From contig SVRU01000019.1 in the NCBI GenBank assembly GCA_015064665.1, positions 1 to 38,688 of the forward strand: 38,688 bases of DNA. The letters are read 5' to 3'. Source of the stretch: Oscillospiraceae bacterium (GTDB lineage Bacteria; Bacillota_A; Clostridia; Oscillospirales; CAG-272). A program made the translations under genes and the position numbers. Position 1 is the first letter of the stretch, and each line of letters begins with the position of its first letter. Below, in pieces: positions 16,836 to 25,149 of this stretch. The notes under the pieces are model-generated. The model was not told the origin of the DNA, did no database searches, and saw nothing but the letters and a program-made list of their open reading frames with translations.

Positions 16836-17624
16836 TTAAATGCCCGCAATTTCACCGACGTCGCGGAGAATGTATTTAGGTCTGTAGGGGAATTTGTTCA
16901 CCGTTTCCGGCGTTGATACGCCCGAAAGGACGAGTACCGTGTCAAGCTCGCTCTCGATTCCCGCTACTATGTCGGTATCCATTCTGTCACCTATGATTGC
17001 CGCATCAACTCTGTGGCAATCCAGCTTTTTCAAGGCGTGGCGCATCATAAGGGGGTTGGGCTTTCCTACGAAATAGGCGCTCTTTCCCGTCGTCATTTCG
17101 ATGGGGGATACAAGCGCGCGGCAGGCAGGAATAATTCCGTTCTCCGACGGACCCGTAAGGTCGCTGTTTGTGCCGATAAGCTTTGCACCGTTCATAACGA
17201 GGCGGACAGCCTTTTCGATTTTCTCATAATTAAGCGAACGGGTTTCTCCGAAAACAACGTAATCGGGGTTAACGTCGTTCATGCTGAAGCCTGCTTCATA
17301 GAGTGCAAACGTGAGTCCGGGCTCGCCTATAACGTACACCGAGCCGCCCTTGCACTGACTTTCAAGAAAGGATGCCGTGGCAAGCGCGCTTGTGTAAAAA
17401 TGACTTTCGTCAACCTCAAGCCCCATTCTTCCGAGCTTTTGCGCAAGCTCGCGCGGAGAACGCTCCGAGGAATTGGTAAGGAAGAGGAATTTTTTGCCGT
17501 TATCGCGAAGCCATGACACAAATTCGCGAACGTTCGGAATAATTCTGTTTCCGTGATAGATTACGCCGTCCATATCGCATATAAACGCGCTTTTGTTTCT
17601 GAGTTCTGTTAAATCCTGCTGCAT
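16836..17624 (-). CDS. HAD-IIA (NagD/AraL-like) sugar-phosphatase family hydrolase
   Basis: 262 residues. HAD motif I is ICDMDGVIYHGN (nucleophile Asp near residue 17), motif II FLTNSSERSPREL, motif III lysine in GKPNPLMMRHALKKL, and motif IV IIGDRMDTDIVAG; the cap between motifs II and III is the C2a type of the NagD group. Members dephosphorylate nucleotides, sugar phosphates or 2-phosphoglycolate; the exact substrate is not readable. Start 17624 follows CGGAGG. It lies between the HD-domain gene (51-base gap) and the phosphate transporter gene (30-base gap), so released phosphate may feed the same pool. Confidence 0.92.
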   Translation of the reverse strand: MQQDLTELRNKSAFICDMDGVIYHGNRIIPNVREFVSWLRDNGKKFLFLTNSSERSPRELAQKLGRMGLEVDESHFYTSALATASFLESQCKGGSVYVIGEPGLTFALYEAGFSMNDVNPDYVVFGETRSLNYEKIEKAVRLVMNGAKLIGTNSDLTGPSENGIIPACRALVSPIEMTTGKSAYFVGKPNPLMMRHALKKLDCHRVDAAIIGDRMDTDIVAGIESELDTVLVLSGVSTPETVNKFPYRPKYILRDVGEIAGI

Positions 17625-17675
17625 AGAAGCCTCCGTTGTATTTTAAAATCAAACAGTTGCATACGCAAAGACGTT

Positions 17676-18335
17676 TTAGATGAACTGCTGACCGTTTATC
17701 GTCAGTTTAAAATTCAGCCCGAGCTTGTCCGCCGCTCTGCTGCAAAGCAGCATACGCTCGAGGAATATTTCAAAGTAATTCATAATCGAGCTGATTTTCG
17801 TGTCTATTTTAAGGTTTAAAACGATTTCTTTTGATTCGGCATTGATAACCAGCTCAGAGCTTTCAACCGAATAGTTGACTCTGTCGTGTATATCAAAGGT
17901 TGAAAAATCAGAATTTCTCACACGGGAGCGTCTTACGTCGGATTTATCGGCAAGAATAAGGGCTGCCGCAACTTCGTTTACGGGAACTCCGGTTCCCTCG
18001 TCGTGATTTCCTATCGCAGTTACGACCGATGCGATATCCTCGGCGGGCATACCCATTTTATCGAGAATACGAAACGCCATAACCGCGCCGCTTTGCGAAT
18101 GCTCTATTCTGTTTACGAGATTTCCGATATCGTGAAGGTACGCCGCGATTTTAGCTAGCTCAACGGTATGAGCGTCACTTCCGATTGAGCCTAATATATA
18201 CGCCGCGCATTCAGCGCATTTTCCAACGTGCGCAAAGCTATGCTCCGTATATCCGAGAGCCTTAAGCGATTCGTCTGCGGCAACAATATATTTCTTAATA
18301 TCCTCGTTGCTTTTTACCTTTTCGTAGCTTATCAT
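17676..18335 (-). CDS. HD-domain phosphohydrolase-like protein
   Basis: 219 residues. The HD core shows the metal ligands in HVGKCAECAAYI (His near residue 37), AYLHDIGNLVNRIEHSQSG (the HD doublet, then a later His) and AIGNHDEGTG, followed by a conserved aspartate in LILADKSDVRRSR. The C-terminal 80 residues form a mixed alpha/beta extension without a recognised motif. HD proteins hydrolyse nucleotides or cyclic dinucleotides, but no (p)ppGpp-synthetase or HD-GYP marks are seen. Start 18335 follows GGGAGG. It leads the HD-HAD-NptA operon with its own promoter, divergent from mgtC. Confidence 0.85.
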   Translation of the reverse strand: MISYEKVKSNEDIKKYIVAADESLKALGYTEHSFAHVGKCAECAAYILGSIGSDAHTVELAKIAAYLHDIGNLVNRIEHSQSGAVMAFRILDKMGMPAEDIASVVTAIGNHDEGTGVPVNEVAAALILADKSDVRRSRVRNSDFSTFDIHDRVNYSVESSELVINAESKEIVLNLKIDTKISSIMNYFEIFLERMLLCSRAADKLGLNFKLTINGQQFI

Positions 18336-18415
18336 ACGCCCTCCCTATGAATTCTTTCATAAAATCCGCTGTTTATTTGGGTATTTCTTCATATTTTCCA
18401 ACCTACCCCATTATA

Positions 18416-18444
18416 ATTATACATTCCCGAAAGCTTTTTTGCAA
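18416..18444 (-). promoter_or_regulatory. Promoter for the HD-HAD-NptA operon
   Basis: Minus strand TTGCAA (18439-18444), 17 bases, TATAAT (18416-18421); 80 bases upstream of the HD gene. The 18445-18565 stretch between the two divergent promoters is A/T-rich with homopolymer runs and no further feature that I can name. Confidence 0.75.
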
Positions 18445-18565
18445 GATGTTTTTTCAATTCTTGGTCACATATTTACTGAAAATATCATAATTTAACAGTA
18501 TGCATCTGTCTTTTGCCGTTTTTTTGAACAAAAAACAAAACATTTTATATATTTTCTTTTTTTCC

Positions 18566-18594
18566 TTGACTTATCATTTCACATATGTTATAAT
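18566..18594 (+). promoter_or_regulatory. Promoter for mgtC
   Basis: TTGACT (18566-18571), 17 bases, TATAAT (18589-18594), with extended -10 TGTTATAAT. It is 33 bases before the mgtC start, so there is no room for a long Mg-sensing leader of the enterobacterial kind. Confidence 0.85.
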
Positions 18595-18627
18595 CTATCA
18601 TATTTTTATGGGCGGAGGTAATTTAAA

Positions 18628-19332
18628 ATGTGGTTTTGGGAAGTATTGGAATATCTCAGAGAGTTGAATTTAGCTTCAATTGCGCTTAGAGTATTTCTTG
18701 CGATATTAGCCGGAGGTCTTATCGGAATCGAACGCGGAAAGCAAGGGCGCGCTGCGGGAATGAGAACTCATATTCTCGTCTGTCTCGGCGCGGCACTTAC
18801 CGTTATGATAGGATTTTATGCGCGCGAAATTCTTGGATACGAAAACTCCGACCCTATGCGTGTTTCGGCTCAGGTGATTTCCGGAATCGGTTTTTTGGGT
18901 GTCGGAACAATACTTGTAAAGGGACGTTTTCAGATTACCGGTCTTACTACTGCGGCGTGCGTATGGACTACGGCAACGATCGGTCTTGCGCTCGGTTCGG
19001 GCTTTTACGAGGGCGCACTGGTCGTATTCGCTGCAGCCTTTCTCACCGTTACTCTCTTACATAAGCTTGAGTATAAGCTTGGCAAGCAACAGAGAAGATT
19101 CGGTATGTACGTCGAAATCAAGAGCGATGCAAACATCAGATTAGCCATCAAGCATCTGGAATCGACCTACGGTGCTTCGGGCATACAGGTAACCTCTCCA
19201 AGAAGCGGCACGAACGGTAACGTCGGAATTGAAGCAAACATAAACAACGCAAAAAACACCACTCCTCCGACAAAGATTTCAAAAGAGCTTGAGAATCTTG
19301 ATTACGTAGTATTTGCAATCGAGTCGGTATAA
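18628..19332 (+). CDS. mgtC: MgtC/SapB-family inner-membrane protein
   Basis: MgtC proteins support growth in low magnesium and, in enteric bacteria, restrain the F1Fo ATP synthase and affect phosphate uptake. 234 residues: four to five membrane segments in residues 18-145 with the family signature GGLIGIERGKQGRAAGMRTH (about residues 29-48), GIGFLGVGTILVK and TTAACVWTTATIGLALGSG, then a soluble ACT-like C-terminal domain (from about residue 155) with conserved KHLESTYG. Start 18628 follows GGAGGT. It is monocistronic with its own promoter and terminator, and divergent from the phosphate-transporter operon. Nothing is truncated. Confidence 0.93.
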   Translation: MWFWEVLEYLRELNLASIALRVFLAILAGGLIGIERGKQGRAAGMRTHILVCLGAALTVMIGFYAREILGYENSDPMRVSAQVISGIGFLGVGTILVKGRFQITGLTTAACVWTTATIGLALGSGFYEGALVVFAAAFLTVTLLHKLEYKLGKQQRRFGMYVEIKSDANIRLAIKHLESTYGASGIQVTSPRSGTNGNVGIEANINNAKNTTPPTKISKELENLDYVVFAIESV

Positions 19333-19369
19333 CGATTCAAAATACGGCTTAATTTAAATAACGTCAGAA

Positions 19370-19424
19370 AGAGCAAGAGTAAAAGGAGAAAATTCCTTCA
19401 ATTCTCTTGCTCTGTTTGTTTTTT
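19370..19424. terminator. Intrinsic terminator between mgtC and cls
   Basis: Stem AGAGCAAGAG (19370-19379) with CTCTTGCTCT (19404-19413), containing an inner AAGGA/TCCTT pairing and followed by GTTTGTTTTTTC on the plus strand. On the minus strand the T-tract is weaker, so it mainly ends mgtC but may also serve the convergent cls. Confidence 0.88.
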
Positions 19425-19426
19425 CA

Positions 19427-20986
19427 TCACAGAAGAGGCGCAAAAATTCTGATAAGATTCCGTACTATCCATTCAAGAGGGGTAAGCCTTGCCGCTTTTG
19501 AATCCTTTTGATTTGACACGGATACGGTCTTTATAAACTCTTCGCGTATTTTACGGACGGTCGGCGTGCCGCACATCCAAACGGCGTCCTCAAAATGATG
19601 CACGAGACTTCTGTAATCAAGATTTATCGTTCCGACGATGGCGTACAGGTCATCGGATAGGATTGTTTTCTCATGTATGAAGCCGCGCGCATACTCGTAG
19701 ATCCGCACCCCTGCCCTCATCAGATACGGATAAGAGCTTTTCGTCATAATCTTTATTAGCTTTTTGTCGGCAACTCCGGGAGTTATTATACGAACGTCAA
19801 CCCCTCGCAAAGCCGCGTTTCTTAAAGACTCGGTCAAATCGTAATCAACAATCAAATACGGCGTTGTGATATAAAGATATTTTTCGGCTTGATTTATAAG
19901 ATTCAACAGGGCGTTTTTACCGACGGGTCTTTCGTAAACCGGCGCGGGTCCGGAGCCAAAAGGAATATAAAAGCCGCCGTCAGATACGGGTGCGGGTATG
20001 ACGTCCGACGAATATTTGTCAACTTCGCTTAACGACCCCGCGGTAAAATCCCACGATGAAAGAAAAAGCTTTAAAAAACCAAGAACAGCCTCGCCCTCTA
20101 TTCTGATTCCTCCATCCTTCCAATAGCCGAAGCGCTTTTTGCGGTTTATATACTCGTCGGCTATATTTATGCCACCGGTGTATGCAACGCGGCCGTCAAC
20201 TATAAGTATTTTTCTGTGGTCACGGTTGTTATGCGCGGTCGAAATGCGGGGGCTGACGGGCGAAAATCTTTTGCATTTTATTCCCTCTGCACAAAGCCTT
20301 CTGTCATATCTTGCGGGCAGAGTCTTCATACAACCGATATCGTCGTATAAAAGACGCACCTCAACACCCTCTCGGACCTTTTGCTTTAGTAAGGCGTGTA
20401 TCCTATCCCACATTTTTCCTTCTTCTATGATAAAATACTCGAGGAAAACGTACTTTTTCGCCTTACTTAAATCCTCCAAAATACTTTCAAACATATCCTC
20501 TCCGCTCGAAAAGAATCTTGATGAGCTTTGTAAATAAATGTTTGCAAGTCTGTCGTCGTTCAATATTGCGTGCGCCTTGCCTGCAGCAAGGGGCAGCTCC
20601 GAATGGAGCAACCCAAATTCCTCCTCCCCTTTCGTTGCCTTCCCGTCAACCGTGTAACGAAAATCGTCCAAATTATCGTATATACGTCTCATAAACTCAG
20701 CGTTTTTGCGTGAGAGACGTCTTGAATAAAAAATTGAATACAGAGCTGCGCCAAACGGCGGCAAAACCGTTATAACAGCGAGCCAGGAGACCTTGTATTC
20801 GGGATTTGCATCCCTATTTATAAGGCTTATGAGAGCTGCGGCATTGACTGCGGCAAAAAAAAGCAATGCTATCCATGAATACTCATATGCCCAAAACAGA
20901 ATATATCCTAGAAGGACAAGCTCTGCAAGTATGAGCGCCGCTGAAATAAAATATCTTGAAAAAAAGACTCTGCAAATTTTTCTCAT
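19427..20986 (-). CDS. cls: Cardiolipin synthase (phospholipase D superfamily)
   Basis: Joins two phosphatidylglycerols into cardiolipin at the membrane. 519 residues: two N-terminal membrane segments (about residues 10-57), a third hydrophobic segment (about 68-87), then two phospholipase D modules. Catalytic HKD 1 is seen in HNNRDHRKILIVDGRVAYTGG (H-x-K-x4-D, about residue 255) and HKD 2 in FIHEKTILSDDLYAIVGTIN (about residue 445), each followed by the G-[ST]-x-N element (TGGINIADEYINR and VGTINLDYRS). Length and layout match Bacillota Cls. Start 20986 follows AGGAGGTGA, the strongest ribosome site in the window. A possible -10 (TGTTAGAAT on the minus strand) lies near 21010 but lacks a good -35. 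Confidence 0.95.
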   Translation of the reverse strand: MRKICRVFFSRYFISAALILAELVLLGYILFWAYEYSWIALLFFAAVNAAALISLINRDANPEYKVSWLAVITVLPPFGAALYSIFYSRRLSRKNAEFMRRIYDNLDDFRYTVDGKATKGEEEFGLLHSELPLAAGKAHAILNDDRLANIYLQSSSRFFSSGEDMFESILEDLSKAKKYVFLEYFIIEEGKMWDRIHALLKQKVREGVEVRLLYDDIGCMKTLPARYDRRLCAEGIKCKRFSPVSPRISTAHNNRDHRKILIVDGRVAYTGGINIADEYINRKKRFGYWKDGGIRIEGEAVLGFLKLFLSSWDFTAGSLSEVDKYSSDVIPAPVSDGGFYIPFGSGPAPVYERPVGKNALLNLINQAEKYLYITTPYLIVDYDLTESLRNAALRGVDVRIITPGVADKKLIKIMTKSSYPYLMRAGVRIYEYARGFIHEKTILSDDLYAIVGTINLDYRSLVHHFEDAVWMCGTPTVRKIREEFIKTVSVSNQKDSKAARLTPLEWIVRNLIRIFAPLL

Positions 20987-21154
20987 AAGCTCACCTCCTA
21001 TTTTATTCTAACACTATTTTGTTAACTAATAATTTGTTTTATGTTAATAATTTAATCCGATTATTTATAATATTTTTTTCAAAAGGTTATTTTTTGTTCA
21101 TAATTATATAGTATAATCATTCTGCAATATATTAAAGAAGGAAGATTTTAAAAA

Positions 21155-23986
21155 ATGCTTCAGTTAAAGGAGATTAAAAAAGATTACGTCACGTCGTCTG
21201 AAACGGTATCCGCGCTAAAGGGCGTCAGCATATCCTTTCGCAAGAAGGAATTCGTATCCATCCTCGGACCTTCGGGATGCGGAAAAACGACCCTTCTTAA
21301 CATAATCGGCGGTCTTGACCACTATACCTCGGGCGACCTTATCATAGGTGGCAGAAGCACGAAGTCCTATAAGGACAGGGATTGGGACGTATACAGAAAT
21401 CATAGAATAGGCTTTATATTTCAGAGCTATAACCTTATCCCGCATCAGACGATTCTCGGCAACGTGGAGCTTGCTCTCACTATATCGGGAGTAAGCCGTG
21501 AGGATAGAATTAAAAGAGCCAAAGACGTTCTTGACCGAGTCGGTCTTAAGGGACAGTATTATAAAAAGCCCAATCAGCTCTCAGGCGGTCAGTGCCAGAG
21601 AGTTGCAATTGCGCGCGCACTCGTAAACGACCCCGAAATACTTCTCGCAGACGAGCCAACGGGCGCGCTTGATACCGTAACGTCGGTTCAAATAATGGAG
21701 CTTATCAAAGAAATTTCGGGTGAACGCCTTGTAATAATGGTAACTCACAATCCCGAGCTTGCAGATAAATACTCAACGAGAATAGTCAGACTCCTTGACG
21801 GTAACGTTATTGAGGACACAAATCCGTTCTCGCCAGAGGAGGAAGCGCTTGAGTGCGAAATTACGAACAAAAAGGAAAACGAGGAGTTTGCCGCCCTTCT
21901 TGAGCAGGCGGAAAGCAAAAAGGAAAAAAAGAAAATAAGCAAATCCCGCAAGGAAAAGGCAAAGATGTCATTTTTCACGGCGTTTATGCTATCGGCGAAG
22001 AACCTGCTTTCCAAAAAAGGAAGAACCACGATGGTTGGTATTGCGGGCTCTATCGGTATTATCGGTATTGCGGTAGTTTTGGCTTTCTCTGCAGGTATTA
22101 AGGGATATATCGCATCGATGCAGGATGATATGCTTTCGGGAAACCCCATTACTATTACCGAAACGACGTATGATATGAATGCGATAACCGATCTGATGAA
22201 TAGCACTCAGAAGCAGGAAATCGTCAAAAAGCCTAACAGAGCCTACATAAATTCGCTTATAAAATACATTGCCGACATGAGCGAATTCAGTGATTCTCTC
22301 ATAATTCAGAACGATATTTCGGAAAAATACGTTAACTACGTAAAGAATATGCCCAAGGAATATTACAACGCCATGATTCTCGATTACGGAATAGATATGT
22401 CCTACTCGGTTTTCACGGATTTTGTAATTGGCTCGGGCACGGATAAGAAAACCGAAAACATCTCGATTGCGGCGTTGACCGATATATACACGTCGGTTCT
22501 GAAAGACACAAAATTTGCTCAATACGCAAGCTACATCACGCAAATAGTTCCCTCTTTTGCTCAAGCGCCGAACAATCCCGATTATATAGCGGGGCAGTAT
22601 GACGTTTACGGAGAAATTGCAGACGAATATAACGAAGTCATGCTTGTTCTTAACAGCAATCAAGAGCTTTCGGATATGCTTCTTGCCCGTCTCGGATACT
22701 ATACCGAGGAACAATTCTACAATCTGATATATAAAGTTTCGAAGGACGACGAAGGAAATCCCGACGAGCGCTATAATCCCGAGCTTGACGTCGAGTACTT
22801 TGATTACTCAGCGCTTATGAACGATGAAAAAACTTTTACGTGGTATCAGAACGACCTTTTGTATACGAAATGTCCCGATACGGTAACGCTTCCCGGCGGA
22901 CAAACGGTTGCAAACTCTAAGGTGTTTGATTACAACTACAACTCGGCTGATATCTTAGGTGACGGAATTGAGCTCAAAGTTGTCGGAATCCTTATCGCAA
23001 ACGAAGAAACAAGCTACGGCTGTCTTTCCTCGGGTATTTATTACACCGAAGCTCTCACCAACCATATACTTGAGAAAAATATTGACAGTGAAATTGTAAA
23101 TTACATTGCCGAAAAGGGCGATATAACCTCAATGTCCTACAACGGAATGAACGTAGGTATTTATTACAGCTACGAATACCGCCCCATTCTTTCCTCGGAG
23201 GCGGGAACGGTAAAGACAGGCACTGCTTTCGTCGGTGAAACCTACGGCATTGAAGATATGCTCGGCGCAATGGGCAGCATGGGCGGCTCTTCATCGGGCG
23301 GAACGACCGGCGGCATGGGCGGTGCAACAGGCATTGATATGACCAGCATCAAAACCGCAAGCGCAAGAATGTTCGGCGGAGTAGATATTGCAAACAGTAT
23401 ATCAATTTATCCGAAATCTTTTGATGAAAAGGATTTAGTTACAAATTATCTTGACGAATGGAACGATTATGACGGCTCACTCACCGTGGGAGACAAAAAT
23501 CTCACGAAGGATGAGAGAAGCAGAGTTACCTATACCGACACTCTTGAGCTTATTATAAACATGATAAACACGATGATAGACATCGTATCATACGCGCTTA
23601 TCGCGTTTACGTCGGTATCGCTTGTCGTTTCCACCGTTATGATAGGAATTATAACATTTGTATCGGTAGTTGAGCGAATCAAGGAGATTGGAGTTATCCG
23701 CGCGCTTGGCGGTCGCAAAAAGGACGTCAGCCACCTCTTCAACGCAGAAACCTTTATCGTGGGTCTTCTTGCGGGACTTATCGGTGTCGGCGCAACATAT
23801 CTTATTTCATTTATAGTAAACTTGATACTGAAGCCCCTCATCGGATACGCTCATATAGCATCTCTTCCGTTATCAAACGCAATAATTCTCGTGATTCTCA
23901 GCGTCGGCCTCACTCTTATTTCGGGACTCATCCCCGCAAAGAGCGCGGCAAACCGCGACCCCGTAGTAGCACTCAGAACAGAATAA
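21155..23986 (+). CDS. MacB-like ABC exporter, ATPase and FtsX permease in one chain
   Basis: 943 residues. The N-terminal ATPase (1-225) has Walker A GPSGCGKTT (38-46), signature LSGGQCQRVAIARAL, Walker B ILLADEPTGALD and the H-loop VMVTHN. A charged, lysine-rich linker (about 230-275) leads to the first membrane segment (TMVGIAGSIGIIGIAVVLAF), a large extracytoplasmic domain of nearly 500 residues, and a C-terminal FtsX module with three membrane segments carrying VERIKEIGVIRALGGRKKDV and ending ISGLIPAKSAANRDPVVALR. This is the type VII (MacB/LolCDE-like) mechanotransmission family. In Bacillota such chains export or confer resistance to antimicrobial peptides, or handle lipoprotein and cell-wall cargo. 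A glycine/methionine-rich stretch sits near residues 704-727. It is monocistronic; a possible -10 TATAAT lies at 21112-21117. The cargo is unknown. Confidence 0.93.
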   Translation: MLQLKEIKKDYVTSSETVSALKGVSISFRKKEFVSILGPSGCGKTTLLNIIGGLDHYTSGDLIIGGRSTKSYKDRDWDVYRNHRIGFIFQSYNLIPHQTILGNVELALTISGVSREDRIKRAKDVLDRVGLKGQYYKKPNQLSGGQCQRVAIARALVNDPEILLADEPTGALDTVTSVQIMELIKEISGERLVIMVTHNPELADKYSTRIVRLLDGNVIEDTNPFSPEEEALECEITNKKENEEFAALLEQAESKKEKKKISKSRKEKAKMSFFTAFMLSAKNLLSKKGRTTMVGIAGSIGIIGIAVVLAFSAGIKGYIASMQDDMLSGNPITITETTYDMNAITDLMNSTQKQEIVKKPNRAYINSLIKYIADMSEFSDSLIIQNDISEKYVNYVKNMPKEYYNAMILDYGIDMSYSVFTDFVIGSGTDKKTENISIAALTDIYTSVLKDTKFAQYASYITQIVPSFAQAPNNPDYIAGQYDVYGEIADEYNEVMLVLNSNQELSDMLLARLGYYTEEQFYNLIYKVSKDDEGNPDERYNPELDVEYFDYSALMNDEKTFTWYQNDLLYTKCPDTVTLPGGQTVANSKVFDYNYNSADILGDGIELKVVGILIANEETSYGCLSSGIYYTEALTNHILEKNIDSEIVNYIAEKGDITSMSYNGMNVGIYYSYEYRPILSSEAGTVKTGTAFVGETYGIEDMLGAMGSMGGSSSGGTTGGMGGATGIDMTSIKTASARMFGGVDIANSISIYPKSFDEKDLVTNYLDEWNDYDGSLTVGDKNLTKDERSRVTYTDTLELIINMINTMIDIVSYALIAFTSVSLVVSTVMIGIITFVSVVERIKEIGVIRALGGRKKDVSHLFNAETFIVGLLAGLIGVGATYLISFIVNLILKPLIGYAHIASLPLSNAIILVILSVGLTLISGLIPAKSAANRDPVVALRTE

Positions 23987-24004
23987 TTATAAGAACACGA
24001 AAAA

Positions 24005-24038
24005 CCGGCTTGAGTTAAAAAACTCAAGTCGGCTTTTT
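24005..24038. terminator. Bidirectional intrinsic terminator
   Basis: Stem CCGGCTTGAGTT (24005-24016) with AACTCAAGTCGG (24021-24032), one G-T pair and an AAAA loop, followed by CTTTTT on the plus strand; the minus strand reads GCCGGTTTTTC. It ends both the ABC exporter gene and the convergent SLOG-like gene. Confidence 0.9.
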
Positions 24039-24068
24039 AAAACGCTTCATAAGGTTAAATGGTTTATA

Positions 24069-24524
24069 TTAAAAAACGAGTTTTCCTAAATTTATAACTT
24101 TCTTCCCCTTACTTACTGCATAAGCACAGGCATTATAGGCGCCGCCCCACGAATGATTTACATATGCGATTACAAGATCAGCATTATCGACCATCCATCT
24201 GTTTCTAGCGACAATTGCATACCTATACGGCACATTTTCCAAAGCGGGATAGATAATTTCATCGTAACGCATTTTACAATCAGAAAGATGATTTTTTTGA
24301 TAATTTTCATCAATATAAGGCGTTACAAAAACAAGTCCGGCATTTTTATTTTCTTCCCTATATCTTTTACAGCATTTATAAGAAAAACTGTCAAATTCTC
24401 CGTATCCTCCAAGGTAAAAATCCACTCGCGAGTCTTTTACGTTTTCAGCAATAATAGATAAAAAGAGCTTTTCATCAACAGAATCGAAATGAAAATGTGA
24501 ATGTCCAAAAAAAGTTATAATCAT
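24069..24524 (-). CDS. SLOG-superfamily (DprA/LOG-like Rossmann) protein
   Basis: 151 residues. The layout resembles small SLOG proteins that may bind nucleotide-derived ligands: an N-terminal strand MIITFFGHSHFH, a glycine motif FYLGGYGEFDSFSYKCCKRY (about residues 36-55), VFVTPYIDEN, and near the C terminus NADLVIAYVNHSWGGAYNACAYAVSKGKKVINLG, which has the acidic strand plus glycine turn of the fold. The biological role is unknown; some SLOG families act in phage defence or cytokinin-like chemistry, but nothing here selects between these. Start 24524 follows AGAAGG at seven bases, and a consensus promoter lies upstream. It is monocistronic and convergent with the ABC exporter gene. Confidence 0.68.
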   Translation of the reverse strand: MIITFFGHSHFHFDSVDEKLFLSIIAENVKDSRVDFYLGGYGEFDSFSYKCCKRYREENKNAGLVFVTPYIDENYQKNHLSDCKMRYDEIIYPALENVPYRYAIVARNRWMVDNADLVIAYVNHSWGGAYNACAYAVSKGKKVINLGKLVF

Positions 24525-24549
24525 ATTATTACCTTCTCTTTTTCTTTAA

Positions 24550-24578
24550 ATTATATACAATGTCATTGCAAATGTCAA
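24550..24578 (-). promoter_or_regulatory. Promoter for the SLOG-like gene
   Basis: Minus strand TTGACA (24573-24578), 17 bases, TATAAT (24550-24555); 26 bases upstream of the start codon. Confidence 0.82.
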
Positions 24579-24669
24579 GTGTAAATTATACTATATCTTG
24601 TATTGCAAATTTGTGGTGTATAAAACGGTGTTTAAATAGTGTAAAATAAAAGCACAAGGAGTGATGTAT

Positions 24670-24843
24670 ATGTTTAAGGTAAAAAAGACAGAGCATACTA
24701 ATAAAACATTTCGTATGCCGACCGAGCTTATTCAAAAACTTGAGGTGCTTGCCCAAAGCAAAAATGTATCACTTAACAATTTAGTCATTCAATGTTGTGA
24801 ATATGCTCTTGAAAATATAGACAATACAGATTCTAACAAATAA
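24670..24843 (+). CDS. Small ribbon-helix-helix-like protein
   Basis: 57 residues. The pattern NKTFRMPTELIQKLEVLAQS followed by KNVSLNNLVIQCCEYAL matches the beta-strand, helix, helix of Arc/MetJ-type DNA-binding or antitoxin proteins (the SLNNLV turn before helix 2 is typical). The start is the ATG at 24670, since AAGGAG at 24656-24661 is eight bases away; the ATG at 24664 is too close to it. No toxin gene follows, a terminator lies two bases after the stop, and the tRNA-Gln locus comes next. It is probably a solitary transcriptional regulator; targets are unknown. Confidence 0.65.
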   Translation: MFKVKKTEHTNKTFRMPTELIQKLEVLAQSKNVSLNNLVIQCCEYALENIDNTDSNK

Positions 24844-24844
24844 T

Positions 24845-24876
24845 TAGCAAGGCAAAACAGTCTTGCTATTTAGTTT
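24845..24876 (+). terminator. Intrinsic terminator after the ribbon-helix-helix gene
   Basis: TAGCAAG (24845-24851) pairs with CTTGCTA (24862-24868), followed by TTTAGTTTT. Confidence 0.75.
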
Positions 24877-24920
24877 TATATGAATATTTTAAGCATTTTT
24901 GTAAAAATTAAAAAAAGCCC

Positions 24921-24949
24921 TTGACAAAGCGAAATTTATGTGATAAAAT
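24921..24949 (+). promoter_or_regulatory. Promoter of the tRNA-Gln locus
   Basis: TTGACA (24921-24926), 17 bases, TAAAAT (24944-24949), extended -10 TGATAAAAT. The start would fall near 24956, just before the duplicated tRNA 5' half and about 195 bases before the complete tRNA. Confidence 0.85.
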
Positions 24950-24966
24950 AGTCAAGCGCAAAAGCA

Positions 24967-25011
24967 TAGCGGAATTGTGTAAAGGTAGCACAGCAGACTC
25001 TGCATTCCGCT
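24967..25011 (+). pseudogene. Duplicate 5' half of tRNA-Gln with a replacement 3' strand
   Basis: Bases 24967-25002 are identical to 25149-25184, the complete tRNA-Gln from the base before the acceptor to the last anticodon base (CTG). There the identity stops abruptly and the T-arm is absent. Instead ATTCCGCT (25004-25011) follows, an exact complement of the acceptor strand AGCGGAAT (24968-24975), so a truncated tRNA-like fold with acceptor and D-arm is possible. It lies directly behind the locus promoter. It cannot be a working tRNA. Confidence 0.8.
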
Positions 25012-25014
25012 TGC

Positions 25015-25058
25015 GGAATATTGCCATGCGAGGAGATGGAAGTCCTCGGCGGTATTCC
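25015..25058 (+). other. Strong hairpin inside the tRNA duplication spacer
   Basis: GGAATATTGC (25015-25024) pairs with GCGGTATTCC (25049-25058) with two G-T wobbles, then a four-base bulge and CGAGGA (25029-25034) with TCCTCG (25043-25048). Its 5' strand GCGGAAT also competes for ATTCCGC at 25004-25010. The rest of the spacer (25059-25148) has a small CATCGC/GCGATG-type palindrome near 25106-25120 and no open reading frame that I trust. Confidence 0.6.
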
Positions 25059-25149
25059 TTATCAGTTTTTGCAAATTATGCCCCGAGCGGCAAACTCTGT
25101 ATTCATCGCATCGCGATGACCTGTTTTAAAATACAACTTAATATTGTCT

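Noticed and set aside
21989..22714. 241-residue minus-strand frame
   Set aside because: Antisense to the ABC exporter gene; no start signals and no family likeness.
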